Assembly (NCBI GenBank): GCA_025529335.1
Contig: JAMYHX010000019.1
Span: 62,001 to 126,000 of the forward strand
Direction of reading: 5' to 3'
DNA from: Rhizopus sp. PT2906
Lineage: Eukaryota > Mucoromycota > Mucoromycetes > Mucorales > Rhizopodaceae
Length of the DNA: 64,000 bases
Part shown: in pieces, positions 34,524-46,292 of the stretch
How positions within the stretch are numbered: the stretch's first letter is position 1
Layout: every line of letters starts with the position of its first letter
Notes under the pieces: generated by a model
Seen by the model: the letters and a program-made list of their open reading frames with translations, nothing else
Told to the model about the DNA's origin: nothing
Databases searched by the model: none
Program-made: the position numbers and the translations under genes

Positions 34524-35923
34524 TTAAACATTTGAATGGTGAGAACCATAAAATTGAAGTGTATATGCCGTTTGATGCTCTGGCATCATCAAGAAAGTAT
34601 AGTCATTTTCACTATTCAAATACGCGTAGTGTTCTTTTCCTTTCCAAGTATAAGGTGAGTCACGATAACCGTATACGGTGAGTGATGTCCAGTGGTTGAT
34701 GATGTCAGGTACCATTAATTTTCTAATATATTGTTAAGTATATCTCTTTTTGTCTTATTTTCTCTCTCTCTCTCTCTCTCTCTCTTTACCTTATCATTGT
34801 CATAACATTGTGGATAAAGGAAGTAGGCAAAAATCCTTTCCATTTTATCAAAGTGCCTGTTTGACTGTCCAGGAAAGGTACTGGGGCTTTATATACAGAA
34901 ATGAATGGATCTACTGCCTTTGTTATCCTGGCTTTTATTCTATTTGACTTTATATAAGCTAATCCAATCCATTCTAATGCATTCATGACATGTCTATCCC
35001 AATTTTCGGCTGGTTGGCTGTTTAAAGAGTGGTTGATACTTTCAAAACTGGGTATATGAATGTCAGTCAATGTCTCAAATTGAGGCTCTATATCTATCTT
35101 TGTCACTTTTTTCACTTGAGATGGCCATTCAATATCCACAGATTGCCCAGTCACTATATTAAAGTAAGCTTTCTGGATTGACATTTTAAATACTCTTACC
35201 TTTATCAGTTGCTGCAAAGACTAGCTTGAATGTTTGTGTCAATGTGTTCTCAAGACACCATTTTAATCTTTCAAACTGTTTACTTCCTGGGTGCAATTGA
35301 TTATCCTTAAGTGGAATGTTGATAACTAGATGATCATTAGTTATCCTTGGGGGGTTAGTATCTTATTTATGCTTACTGTATTTGTTATGTTTCATGGATG
35401 CCTTTGATCTGTGCTGCACTTGAATACCAAACTTTTCATACGCGTCTTTTACTAAACTTAATGAAAGGTTTCCTTCTGGATCAAGCACGATGACATTATC
35501 TGTGTTTAGATCTGTATTCAAAGTGTGCATTATCAAGTTGTACTGATCTGTTGTAATATAACTGTCAACTCTTGTTCTTTATTCCTTTATTTCTTGTACC
35601 TGACTGAAAGAATGTCTTGAAGAAGTTTAAATCTAATAATATAGAAAGAGGGGATTCTACTTGATAATAATATCCAAGCTTTTGGTTAAAGTGCTCATTT
35701 GCTAAATTGATAGAGCATCCAGGTAAAAATACAGTCAGCTAAAAAAAAAAAAGCACAATAAGTAACTTTTGTTATAGATCGCAATAGCATTTACTGCTTG
35801 GTTAAAAGGATGTGTATCAATCATGTTTTTCCAAATGGATTCATGCTTTGCTAAATCAAGATAGTTTAAATCAGCAAAGGATTTCAAAGATTCATCGTTG
35901 GCAATATAAGTTTTTTGACTCAT
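34524..35923 (-). CDS. RPP40: RNase P/MRP protein subunit RPP40
   Basis: Component of nuclear RNase P/MRP, which matures tRNA and rRNA. Starts MSQKTYIANDESLKSF at 35923. The exons joined in frame give THPFNQALTVFLPGCSINL, DNVIVLDPEGNLSLSLVKDA, HLVINIPLKDNQLHPGSKQF, NALEWIGLAYI, FISVYKAPVPFLDSQ and the C-terminal WTSLTVYGYRDSPYTWKGKE with HYAYLNSENDYTFLMM. This order and the TVxGFxDSPVxW-like motif match metazoan RPP40. At least five introns; the donor after NQA and the acceptor before LTVFLP are clear. Diverged outside the motifs, as expected for the family. Complete at both ends and convergent with the CDGSH gene. Confidence 0.82.
34761..34785. repeat. CT microsatellite inside RPP40 intron
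   Basis: Uninterrupted TC/CT run of about 12 units located between the last two RPP40 exons on the minus strand (a GA run in the transcript). Confidence 0.9.
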
Positions 35924-36573
35924 AAGAAAAAGTAAAATAAAATGCGTGCCCGTGACTTTTTGTGCTGTTTATAATAATTTGAATTAATGCTTGGTGACTG
36001 AGAGCAACTTCAATTTCGCGAAATAGCTCATATTTTTAATATATTTCTTTACAATCAATAATAAATTCAATACTATGGTCAGCATTGTATATATTTGATA
36101 AAAGGGATCATTGGCTTAAGCCAGTCTTTTGTTTTATCAGCTTCTTCAATTTGGAAATGCATTCTTCTGTGGTGAAAGAAAATGTATGATGTGTCTCATT
36201 TATATAATCTCTTATCAAACTTGCAGTGTGAATGAAGGAGCATTGTCATTGTTGTTATATTTCAAAAGTCGAAAGTGCTCAATTACCCTCAACTTTAGCA
36301 AATTGAATTGAAATGTATAAATATAGCCAGACGTTCTTGAAAACAATACTATTTATATTTAATCTCAGATTTGACCAACCAAAACCATGAAGCGACTTCA
36401 GTTTTAAGTAATAGTCAGATTGGCCCAATCAAATCACGAGTATGGTTTAAAAAACGCCATTTGAGTTCTAATTAACATTGAAAGACCGATTTATTTATCT
36501 TAAAAACCCTCTCACACTCTTTCCTCTTTTTATTATTATTTTTTAAACCCCTTTGAACCATTTTGTACATATC
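35924..36573. other. Divergent AT-rich intergenic region
   Basis: About 650 bp of very AT-rich sequence between the RPP40 and BTG/Tob start codons. No ORF with recognisable content. The pyrimidine-rich run at 36510-36545 probably marks the BTG/Tob core promoter. Confidence 0.55.
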
Positions 36574-37195
36574 ATGCATATTGAAATCGCACAAGCTGTT
36601 GAATTTCTTGGTAGACTTTTGCAATCAAAAGTAGACCAAGACACAATAAACGCCTTTAAAGAAAAATTAACCGAACTATTAAAAATTCGTTTTCAAGACC
36701 ACTGGGATCCTCAACAACCATATAAAGGAAATGGCTATAGAGCGATTTCTAATTTTAATGGACAACTTGATCCTATTCTTACCTTGGGTAAGAAAATAGT
36801 TTTTTTTCCCATTTTGATTTGCTTCGTTCTGTGTCTTCTAAATATAAATAATAGCTTCTGCTGCAGTACCCATTCAACCTTCTTGTATTCATGCTCATCT
36901 TCCTCGTGATTTCGTTTTATGGATTGACCCTTTCTCTGTCTCTTACCGTGTAGGAGACCACGGAAATATTATGACACTATTCGAAGACCGTTCTCGTGGT
37001 AGAATAACCTTAAAGATGAATCCTGTCAGTCCTAGTCACTCGCCTATGCTACCTTATGTTCAACCAAGAATATCAACACCCATTCGTATCTCACCACCCA
37101 ACAGCCCAGACAATAATGTCTTAAAGATCGATACTCCCCCTAGCTCAAAGAAAGACAATGAAGAAAAATCTAAAGACTTAGTTTTGGCAAACTAA
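36574..37195 (+). CDS. BTG/Tob (APRO) family protein
   Basis: Adaptor that recruits the CCR4-NOT deadenylase in known homologues. Starts MHIEIAQAVEFLGRLLQ at 36574. Exon 1 ends at 36787 and exon 2 begins at 36855. BTG landmarks: FKEKLTELLKIRFQDHWDPQ, PYKGNGYRAI (box A), FVLWIDPFSVSYRVGDHGNI (box B). The C-terminal third is Ser/Pro-rich (SPSHSPMLPY, ISPPNSPDN), like the tail of Tob rather than short BTG proteins, and ends in an acidic/Lys patch. Intact and complete. The downstream 3' flank contains a GAGA-type purine run at 37213-37230. Confidence 0.9.
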
Positions 37196-38165
37196 GTCCA
37201 AGGGTTAAATAGGAGAGAGAGTGAGAGAGGGGGATATGTATACAGAACACATCATATATATTACACATATAACAACACATACACCACACATATATACAGT
37301 TTTGTAAATTTTTTTTCTCTTTATTCATCATTTTTGGAAATACAATAAACATTAAAAACTACCTCTACGTTGTAATTGTTCTCTAGCTGAAGTACGTAAT
37401 ATCCTATTAGGTGGATTCTATATTTCATTATTATCATTATTTTATTGTTGTTCTCATGTCATTTATTTACTTTTTTAGTTTCTTTTTCAGCTATTCTTTC
37501 TAATGGCACAAGAATAAATAAATAACAACTCGCAATGCTAGACATCACATACAGCACATGCTTCTTTATAACACGATTGAGTCTAACTTGGTTACATGGC
37601 AACAGTCACTTACTTGACTAAAAATAACTGTCAATAACTGATTCGAGGCAGTCAGATACCCTAACCAAAATGTCAGGAATAAGATGCCAAGCAGTTTAAT
37701 CATACAGTGATTTGCGTTTAAAATATAAAAATTTGGAAATGAAAATACAGTCTTTTCAGCCTTGCTAATATAAAATTTTTTATTAGGGTAATGTAATTTT
37801 TTAGGGCAATACAAAAGGCCAACACTACATACACCAGCAAATAGGCTAATGTTACGTTCTTCTTCTTCTAGGCACTACTTAAAATAATTCATTATAATTA
37901 CACGTAATTGATCTTGGTTCTTTGTTGATAGAACTGACAGCATAAAATTAGAATATGAAAATAACTTTTCTTGCAAAGAAACAATTCAAGGTGATAGCTT
38001 TGTAAAAGTCATGTTTAGTTTGACGCTATACATTCAAATGCTTTGCTGGGCGATATCATAGGTAGTATCTGAATGTAGCGCACATAGCATTAGTCTAACT
38101 TTTGGTGTATTTTCTGGTGCATGTAGTGTTTTCTTCTTTTTTTTTTGGAAACTTTGATCTACAAC
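37196..38165. other. Intergenic region, no supported gene
   Basis: AT-rich with only short, low-information ORFs on both strands; nothing recognisable. Confidence 0.55.
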
Positions 38166-38513
38166 ATGAATAATGAAAACCCATTTCTCCTTGAAACTGA
38201 TGATAAATGGAATATAAACCAATATTCCAAGGATCGGGAGAGAAAGAACCTATTTGTTCCATTCCGTGATTTGACGAGGACTTTGAAGAAACGTTTAGAA
38301 GCAGTGGAAGCTAAAGGAAATGATAACCAACGTAAAAGTGCTAGCAAATATATTGAAAATAGTAATGCTACCTTTACTCCGTCCTCGGATGTGGTTATAG
38401 ACTTTCTAGCCGTACTTTATTCTCAGAGAAACAATAAAAAAATTTCTTGTGATCTATATTCTTTACATCTTCTATGCGTGTTAAGAAGCTATAGCAGCGT
38501 GGGTGGGAGCTAG
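38166..38513 (+). CDS. Hypothetical small protein
   Basis: Frame beginning MNNENPFLLETDDKW, with a basic/acidic helix (LTRTLKKRLEAVEAKGNDNQ) and a hydrophobic second half (SDVVIDFLAVLYSQ). The last part (SLHLLCVLRSYSSVGGS) looks unlike a natural C-terminus, so the gene may be spliced near 38400 or broken. No known domain, no signal peptide. A purine/pyrimidine tract directly precedes the start. Might be a real short gene or chance. Confidence 0.3.
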   Translation: MNNENPFLLETDDKWNINQYSKDRERKNLFVPFRDLTRTLKKRLEAVEAKGNDNQRKSASKYIENSNATFTPSSDVVIDFLAVLYSQRNNKKISCDLYSLHLLCVLRSYSSVGGS

Positions 38514-38865
38514 AAAAACTTTTGATACCAGGGCTGGGTACTATATCCTCTGTCGTCTTTTCGACAACATTACTATTTTTAAACACGATTCACTGCATAA
38601 TGAAAAAGAAGCAAACTCATTTAAATTTCCGCTAAACAAAGACTCCCCCCACGTTTGTCATCTAAAGAAAAGAATAAAAGGGGGTATCACTAAGTCTGTT
38701 TAAATCTAATGTAACGCGCGGGAAATGATAATATGAAAAACCATGCCCCTCTTTTTTTTCCTTTCTCCTTCATGATTCAAGTAAAAACAGGTTTTACATA
38801 TAAATAATAAGGAGGCACATTTAATAATTATTTACTATATTTATACATGTGTCCATTGTAGAGTT

Positions 38866-41396
38866 TTAACCAATCTGAATACTCGCCCGTGTGTTACGAC
38901 CAAAGCTTCCTATGACAGTCATGACCCATTCTCTTGTCTTTATCCAGTAATGATGAAAATAGTTTCCAACAATCAGCATGGTCGTAATTGATTGTTGAGA
39001 ATCATCCATTTTCCTTTCCAACACACCAACCTTGCCATAAAAGGCCCCTACATTATCTTCAATATCCTTCAACTTATCATTCAATGCTTTTAGTTCATAA
39101 TGAACCTTTGCACTGTCATCTTCCATCAGTTTCAACTCTTGTTCTGTCTCTGTTTGTTCCATTATTAGTTCCTGAGACTCTTTTTGAATAGACTCAAACA
39201 TCTTGTGTCTTCTTTGATAAACCTGCTTTAGTCGACTAGCCATCCTTTCGTATTCGTCAGCTACTTGAGTGAGATCATCCAGTTTCTTCTTTAGAGTGCG
39301 TTGTTGCTGACATAGTTTCTGATAGGTTATATATGTCTGGACATTCATCGAAACCATGGGCCGTTTGATAGCTTCATCATTTAATACGATCAATGATGAT
39401 GTCGAATTGGACCGTTGAAGAGAGGGTCTGGGTGTAATATCTATTATCGGCTGATAATTGGTCGCCAGTTTCGATATGAGAAAGCTATCTGATATGGATC
39501 GTTTGTGGTGCGTCAGTGATGGTCGAAAGGTTGTGGCAGGTGTGATATCTGATTCTTTAGTGAGTTCAAGAGATTCATGGTCATCATCATGGTATATGGT
39601 CTGTGCTACTTGATGATGTACATAAGAAGGAATATCTAAACAAAAGTTATATATATATATATACAAGTTTAATCATAGTAAAAAGAGGGAACATACCTTG
39701 ATCTAATCGATCTGGAGACATGGTATATTCGGGTATCGGGTGGCTAGATGAAGCCTGTTCTTCTTCTTCTGTTGTTGTAGTCTTATGAGAGGATGGACTG
39801 ATGACTGAACTTGACATAGAAGAAGGAACGTCGATTCTTTTATGATGATCGGCTGTGTTTATCCAAGGAAGTGACCTATATACAACACATGTATTCATGG
39901 CTATGACAAAAAAAATAATGATATGATCTTACACTGCTACTCTACTTAGCATTTCTGCTGCCGTTCCACTCGCTCTTGATTTTTTCGTCATTCCTCTCAA
40001 CTTGGGCCTCCAAATCTTTCTCAGGCTTTCTATTGTTGCATGATGTCGAAAGACCTCTGGATCAGATGTCTCAGCAAACAAAGGCGAATTGCTCACTCCA
40101 GATATATCGTCCAATTTTGACTTGATGACCTTTTTCATTTTCAGGTTAAATGTATGTTCATTTAGCTTTGCCAGTGTCTCCAGATCCAAAAATTTGGTAG
40201 GTCGAATGTTTTTGGAACGCTGATAATCTCCAATGTCAAATCGAAAGGAATCATAGTCAATAAAGGGATCTTTAATAGTCTATTTGAGAGGGGTTAGCTT
40301 ATAACAGATACCAGTCGAATTAGTGTGAACATGCCGTAAAATTTGAATCTTGTAGCTTATTTCGACACATAATCAATTTTGATATGATGGCAGCTACTAG
40401 ATGAGGTTCAAGCCAGGGCTCTTTTAGAGAGTACTAACACAAGCATATAAATGGTTTTTTCTCTCTTTTAATAAGCTCACATTTTATATACCTCTGTTGT
40501 CTTGACTGGATCATAATGGGTATAAAATAACCATAGTGCCTTTGTTGTTTCATTACATATCAGTCCATCAATGCAATCCTTATCCAACAGTTTAAACAAG
40601 TAGAGAGCAATTTGTACGGTTGACACCAAATTAATCATTGCTTCCTGAAAGTCGACTGTATCAGCTATCTTGTACAAAGACCTAAACTTTTCTTCTGACG
40701 CTGGACTGCCCATCCTATGAGTCGTATGTACTATTACAGCTATTGCTTTTTTTTTTTTTTTACTTACTTTGGAGGTCGAAGATTGAGTGAACTTCTTCCT
40801 GTACAGTTGGTTCTCTTTAAATTGATATTCACATAGGCTTGCTTTACCCACTTGTCATAATCTCCATCGGGTATGAGGACCATGTCCATTTCAAACGGAA
40901 GTTCACTTGGATCTGTCAATACAATTTCTCCTAATGGTGTCTAGTATGCATAAATTAGATCGAATAGTTTTGCATAAACTGTATATTATTACTGATTTAA
41001 GTTTCATGCTTGATTCTCCAACATTCAGAAACGATTGAATCTGTGGTCGAGGATGCTGAAGCTCTGCAGTAGATATAGCAATAACAGCTACTTGAATCTA
41101 CATGAGTTGATATAATAAACCATTCTTCCCCTTATTCTTACAATATGACTTTTTTCACCCGTGAATACTTTAACCACATTAGAATCAATAGTTCGATCGC
41201 ACATCCTAAACGATTTCCCCTCTTTGTTTTTAGTTTTGTATAAATTACAAGTGCATGTTTTGTACCATTGCTCAACAATATAAATCTGGTATCCTACTAA
41301 TTCACACTGCTCTTCAATGACACTAAGTCCACAGGTAGCAGCAATTTGAAGTGCTTTCTTTCTTTCAGCAAATACAAAACGCTTTTTATCCGACAT
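38866..41396 (-). CDS. STB6-like protein (fungal Sin3-binding STB2/STB6 N-terminal domain) with C-terminal coiled coil
   Basis: Starts MSDKKRFVFAERKKALQIAA at 41396. The N-terminus contains VGYQIYIVEQW and, after a 60-nt intron, MCDRTIDSNVVKVFTGEKSH, then IQVAVIAISTAELQHPRPQI. This is the pattern I associate with yeast Stb2/Stb6-type proteins. Later exons encode TPLGEIVLTDPSELPFEMDM, FRSLYKIADTVDFQEAMINL, a Ser/Thr-rich linker (40000-39400) and a long coiled coil (about 39350-38970, KKKLDDLTQVADEYERMASR). Near the C-terminus is an aromatic segment (YFHHYWIKTREWVMTVIG). At least six introns with consistent frame. The family name is from memory of the motif, so the role in Sin3 histone deacetylase recruitment is tentative. 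The gene lies only 27 bp downstream of the stop of the sucrose-transporter gene on the same strand. Confidence 0.65.
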
Positions 41397-41423
41397 TTTA
41401 AGAAAGAAAAGAAATAAATGTTT

Positions 41424-43323
41424 TTATTTAACAACACGTATGATGGATCTACTAAAACCAGCAGCCACTAAAGCCATAAGACCCCCAAAAATCAAAACAG
41501 GTGTCACACTTGACAGAGACTGAGTATCCTTAATGGCAGCAAAGATAAGTGAAGAAACGATGGCTACAGCAAATTGAGGGAACACGACATACATATTGTG
41601 AACACCCAAGATCATGCCTGCATCAAATTCTTCTTGTTGTTCGAGCTGAGAGTAGCTTGAACTGCTTCCATTGACCTGTTGCTGCTGTCTTCTCTCATCT
41701 TCTACGCTGACGTACTCGCCTACTAGCGAAAATGGAATCCACAGTACAATGGCCCAAGGGATACCCATGATGGCTAAAATAAGAGTTGCCGCGGTCACTG
41801 ATTTAACAAACCAGGTGGAAAGCAAGGCAGTTGCGACAGTCAAATGAGATAAGGTATAGATGTTGAGAATATTCAGCAGTTTCACTCTTTTAAATTGTGC
41901 AGCTAAGGCAGGTATGACAAGTCCTGCCAGAACAGAAACAACCGAGTAACATAATAGAGCAAATGATCCTGCTCGCGTACCTTCAGCCCAATCTCTTCCC
42001 TCGGGTGCTGATGGATGTGTAGCAAAATATATATCGGAAACCCATTGTGTACTGTAGAACAAGAACGGAAACCATCCCATCCAAGCAAAGAATTGAGTGT
42101 TGCACAAGGTTTGGATAGGTCGAGGTAAAAATCGAAACGCCTTCCAGATGTAATAAAAAGTGCTATACCAAGGCCTATTAAAGCAACAAAGAAAGAGTTT
42201 AGACCATCGTTTCATTTTTTAGTATTTTCTTACTGATTGATATCTTGTTCTTCTGTTCTTTCATTCAATTTTTCTTTGGTTGTGACACAAGTGATTGTCA
42301 AAGTAATAATAAATACAACAATGGCAATGATACAAAACACCTTGACTTGTGAATCGCCTACCCAAGGGAAATACGCAACAAGGTCGACAAATCCTACAAA
42401 GTAACCGACTACCATTGCTGTATTACTCATACGAGCGCTCCAAGCATTTGCTAGTTCCTGTTGCCAAAGAGGAGGTATATCAAGAATGAGTGCCCGACAT
42501 ATGGCTTGAGCCGCGTTTAATGTAAAATCTAAAAAATAAAATGATACGACGGCCACAATGATGGCATTGGTGTGAGCCTAAGAGAGATGTCAGTTATATA
42601 TACATGTTTGTATACGTATGTATTTATTACTTTTTCATCAATCCAGCCTTCGTTCTGTGACGTCAAGGTAGCCAGCCAACGCCCAATCTCCCTTGCATAG
42701 GCAATGCCAAGCATCGATAGACATGTTAACAGACCAGAAACAATAATAAAAGGTCTTCTTTTGCCTAATCTTGAAGTACATTTATCACTAAAGGCGCCAA
42801 TCAACTAAATAAAGTAATCTATGCGTCATTTTCTATGAAACAATCTAAAGGAGCAAAACAAGTTACTTACCGGCTGAACAAGTAACCCTGAGAGAGGACC
42901 AGCTAACCAGACAAGTGCAGTGAGCTCCTTTGATAGATCCAGTGATAATAGATAGGGTGTACCATATCTATTATAAAGTAATAAGTATTCATCGACAAAC
43001 ATGTAATTTATGTACATTACGATAACTCAACCGTCCCTAATTATAACACAGTTAATAACACAAAGACGTCATTAAACAAGTAAAATCATACAAGTAAACT
43101 GAACGCCAGCCATACAGACAGTCAATGTCAATAATTGAAGTAAACTTAAACCCGGTGAATCTATCTCTGTTGCGTTCATAGGTTCCTTGACGTAACTAGG
43201 TGCTTGTCCTGCACTATTGTAAGTAGGTGCCTCAAATGAAGACCTCCTTCTATGCTGCTTTGGCCTACTGACAGGAGGCTTCTTTTTTGGTACCAACGGT
43301 GTCTTTGAAGTGGGTTCAGCCAT
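41424..43323 (-). CDS. Sucrose/maltose proton symporter-like transporter (GPH family, SUT1/SLC45 type)
   Basis: Twelve-TM sugar:proton symporter. The cytosolic N-terminus is MAEPTSKTPLVPKKKPPVS (start 43323). TM1 follows (LLQLLTLTVCMAGVQFTW), then YGTPYLLSLDLSKELTALVW, WLAGPLSGLLVQPLIGAFSD and the family signature SDKCTSRLGKRRPFIIVSG. Later landmarks are NAAQAICRALILDIPPLWQQ, FFAWMGWFPFLFYSTQWVSD, and GIPWAIVLWIPFSLVGEY. A Gln/Ser-rich loop (RRQQQQVNGSSSSYSQ) lies between TM9 and TM10. At least five short introns (for example around 43090-43010, 42960, 42870-42800, 42580-42640, 42170-42235). Closest in style to Schizosaccharomyces Sut1 and plant SUTs. Substrate is inferred from family only. 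Confidence 0.88.
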
Positions 43324-43711
43324 AAGTGTATAAGAGGAAGGAAAAAGAAAATGAATTTTGGCTTTTATGCAACCCAAAAAAAGCGTTCTAGACTCCGAAT
43401 ATCTGAAAATTACTTCATTGTGCTTATTTTGTCAAACACGCGTTGAACGGATGGAAACATATTTATTGCCACTGATGTTGAATCAAAGAGACTCAACGCA
43501 AATGGTTTTCGGTCAATAATATCATCAAAGAACGTGTAGAGCGAGTCTTACATGACATATCTTGCTACTCAAATACATACGCCATGAGTGTTCACAAACT
43601 GCAACTCTGATGTCGAAGGGTATTTATTCGATTTAAGACTTACGATAATACTTTAAGTGAAATAATACAATAGTGACAGGCGCTTTCTATTTAGATTTAG
43701 TAAAAGGTATC

Positions 43712-46292
43712 TTATATATCCAAAGTTTTGTTATCAGTATATTCATCATCTTTAACAGAGCCAGGATAGTCCACATTAATAAATGCAGAACTTGTATCAT
43801 CATCACCAGGTTTCCGTTTGATTGAGGCTATCCTCGATGTACGTCGACTTGAAGGAGAGGATACATTACTATCTGAGGATACAGCTTCCTACGATAAAGA
43901 TAAGTTTGATGTGATATGTCAAAGTCATAAATGGTTACCTCCATAGTCTGTGAAAATTCTTTTGTTTTTCTTGACAAGAAGGATGAAAAATTTGAAAATA
44001 GCTTACCTACTTGCTGCGTTGCTGCAACAGTAGAAGTGGCTGTAGTAGAAGAAGAAGAAGAGGGTTCTCCGTTACGTGTTGCTAAACACAATAAGTAAAG
44101 ATCATACCCACAAAGATCAGTCACTTACTTTCTGATGAAGACCTTTCAAGCTCATTCCAAAATGCATCAACACCTTTCATAAACTTGGTACTACCTTTTG
44201 ACACGACCTTTGCACCCCCTGACACGGCTTTTGATAGAGTATTTCGGATAGGAGCCAAGTTCTGATTTAGCTGCAAGTCGCGTAATCGACTATTATATTT
44301 TGATGAGCATACGTGTATATGTGATTTTGGAATAATATCGTTTGCTTACTTTGATAACGTATTTTGAAGATCAGTCATAGATATATGGCCCATTCCTGGA
44401 TGTCTAGTGTATGACCATGTGTATTATTATCAGCCTATTCTTGTATGTGTCTGTTATTAGTTAATTACCCAGGTTCTACGATTTCATATATTTCATAATC
44501 AGTATATTGATTCCATTTCTTGAAATTGTTGGTTTGCCACCAAGCTCTAAGCCATTTCATTCCATAATCAGTTAAATAGTTATGCTCTAAGAATAAACGT
44601 AAATAATCATTTCAATAGGTCCCTTATACTTTTGCTACCTTCATTTTCCCCAATTACAGTTTCTGAACCCAGGTTGTCCAAGACATCATCCAGTTGATGA
44701 TGCGCCTGCGCATACTTCACGCTGGATAAGAGCGATAAGATATATTCCTCAAACCTGGCTCTAAGATAGTCATCAGAACCTAGATACGTGTTTTGCATAG
44801 GACGACTAGGATCTAGTCATAGTCATAAGTGTTTTGCGCAAGTTATTCAAAAGAAATGTTGTTACCATTTTGGCTCCATGTATCATTCACTACTCTAACT
44901 ATACTTTCCATCCATCTTCTATCTGCAATCGTGTGGCTGACACATGAAACAAGGGATTGATTATAGAATTCGAGTGTGCCCGTCTCCACGTTGACAAGCA
45001 CATCGATCTTTGTATCACTTTTATGATGAAAAAATATTTGATTGGTTGTTCCTGCAATATATGAATGCGTTTGATCCGATGACAACATATCGATCTGCTG
45101 AAGAGGTACGTATGGCTGAAAAAAGGAGCCCTGTCAATGGTATTAAGGCGCATGCTTTTTTTATAGGCTAAATGTATTACTTTTTCAAAGATGTGTAGTG
45201 GTAATCCCATATACTTTAGTAAACTTTCTTTACTTCCATCAACAAGTATTTCTGCTGTACTGAGCTGAGTTGTATCTAAATCTGGGCTCCCTGAATCCTT
45301 CAAGTTCCTCAACAGGCCAGGTACAAGCGATATAAGTGAGTATTGAAACGTACATAGCTTTTCTACAGGGTATCCATAAAAGAGAATCTAGTTCGGTTAA
45401 TATATCTATTAACAATAAAGCCTTCTCTCTTTTTTTTTTTTACTCTTTTTTCAAGTAGCAGTAGTTTCAAGAGCATTAATGTTTTTGATCTGAATTTATA
45501 CACAAGCTCGCGTAGTGAAGTGCCCATATACAACGTTGAATCGTCAATTGGCCCATAAAATGTGTTATTTAGACTGCTATAAAGATTCTAAGAGAAGAGT
45601 TATGAGTATGAATATGCAAGCGCCAGGATCTATGTGCTGATCATGTTACATGTAGAATATCAAGCTTTGTAAAATCACGTTGATTGAACCAAGCGGCTGT
45701 GATAACTGCTAGCTTTTGCCTGAGCGGACCAAATATTGGCTTGTATTAGCATAAATTAGATAGGTTATAATGATATGCATATAGAATATATATTACCTGT
45801 CTAGCCAACACAACTACAGCCTTTTGCACAATAGATCTGGTGATATCTGGTGTTTTTACAATCAAATCCTATCAGATATTGTTAGTTATCAAATATATTT
45901 CCTATAGATATAATATCAACCTTGGATGCTATCTGTCTATTACACGATATTCCAAATAATGTTGTTTCAGTAGCCACTGACCAGCTTGGTACTGGAGGTA
46001 AATGAAAATAAGCAAAGTCTTCGTCCTTTTGGTGAGCGCCGTCTATTGAACTCTTCAATATTCTCTATTTATTTTATATCTTCCTAGTCAATATACCAGG
46101 TAAAGCCAGAAAAGGTAAAAAGCTCCATTCTTCTGGTAATTCTAGTTTCTCGAGTGTTTGTTGTTGTGTTATCTTTTGACATGGCAAAGGTGGTATGCAA
46201 AATTCAACAATAGGACCGAAAGCATGGTGAAAGCCGACAACTAAGACTGCTGCAATTTGACGATCTGTGTTTTTATCCAGTGATTCAGCCAT
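43712..46292 (-). CDS. AVL9: Late secretory pathway protein AVL9 homologue
   Basis: DENN-related protein of exocytic traffic from the Golgi. Starts MAESLDKNTDRQIAAVLVVG then FHHAFGPIVEF at 46292. The conserved block LPEEWSFLPFLALPDGAHQK is split by a short intron near 46070. It continues with TTLFGISCNRQI, DLIVKTPDITRSIVQKAVVV, FGPLRQKLAVITAAWFNQRD, EILVDGSKESLLKYMGLPLH (about 45260-45190) and YGMKWLRAWWQTNNFKKW near 44500. The tail is Ser/Thr-rich and ends YTDNKTLDI with a stop at 43712. Many small exons, each in frame where checked. Conserved core is complete; exon borders between 44100 and 45700 are approximate. Confidence 0.87.
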
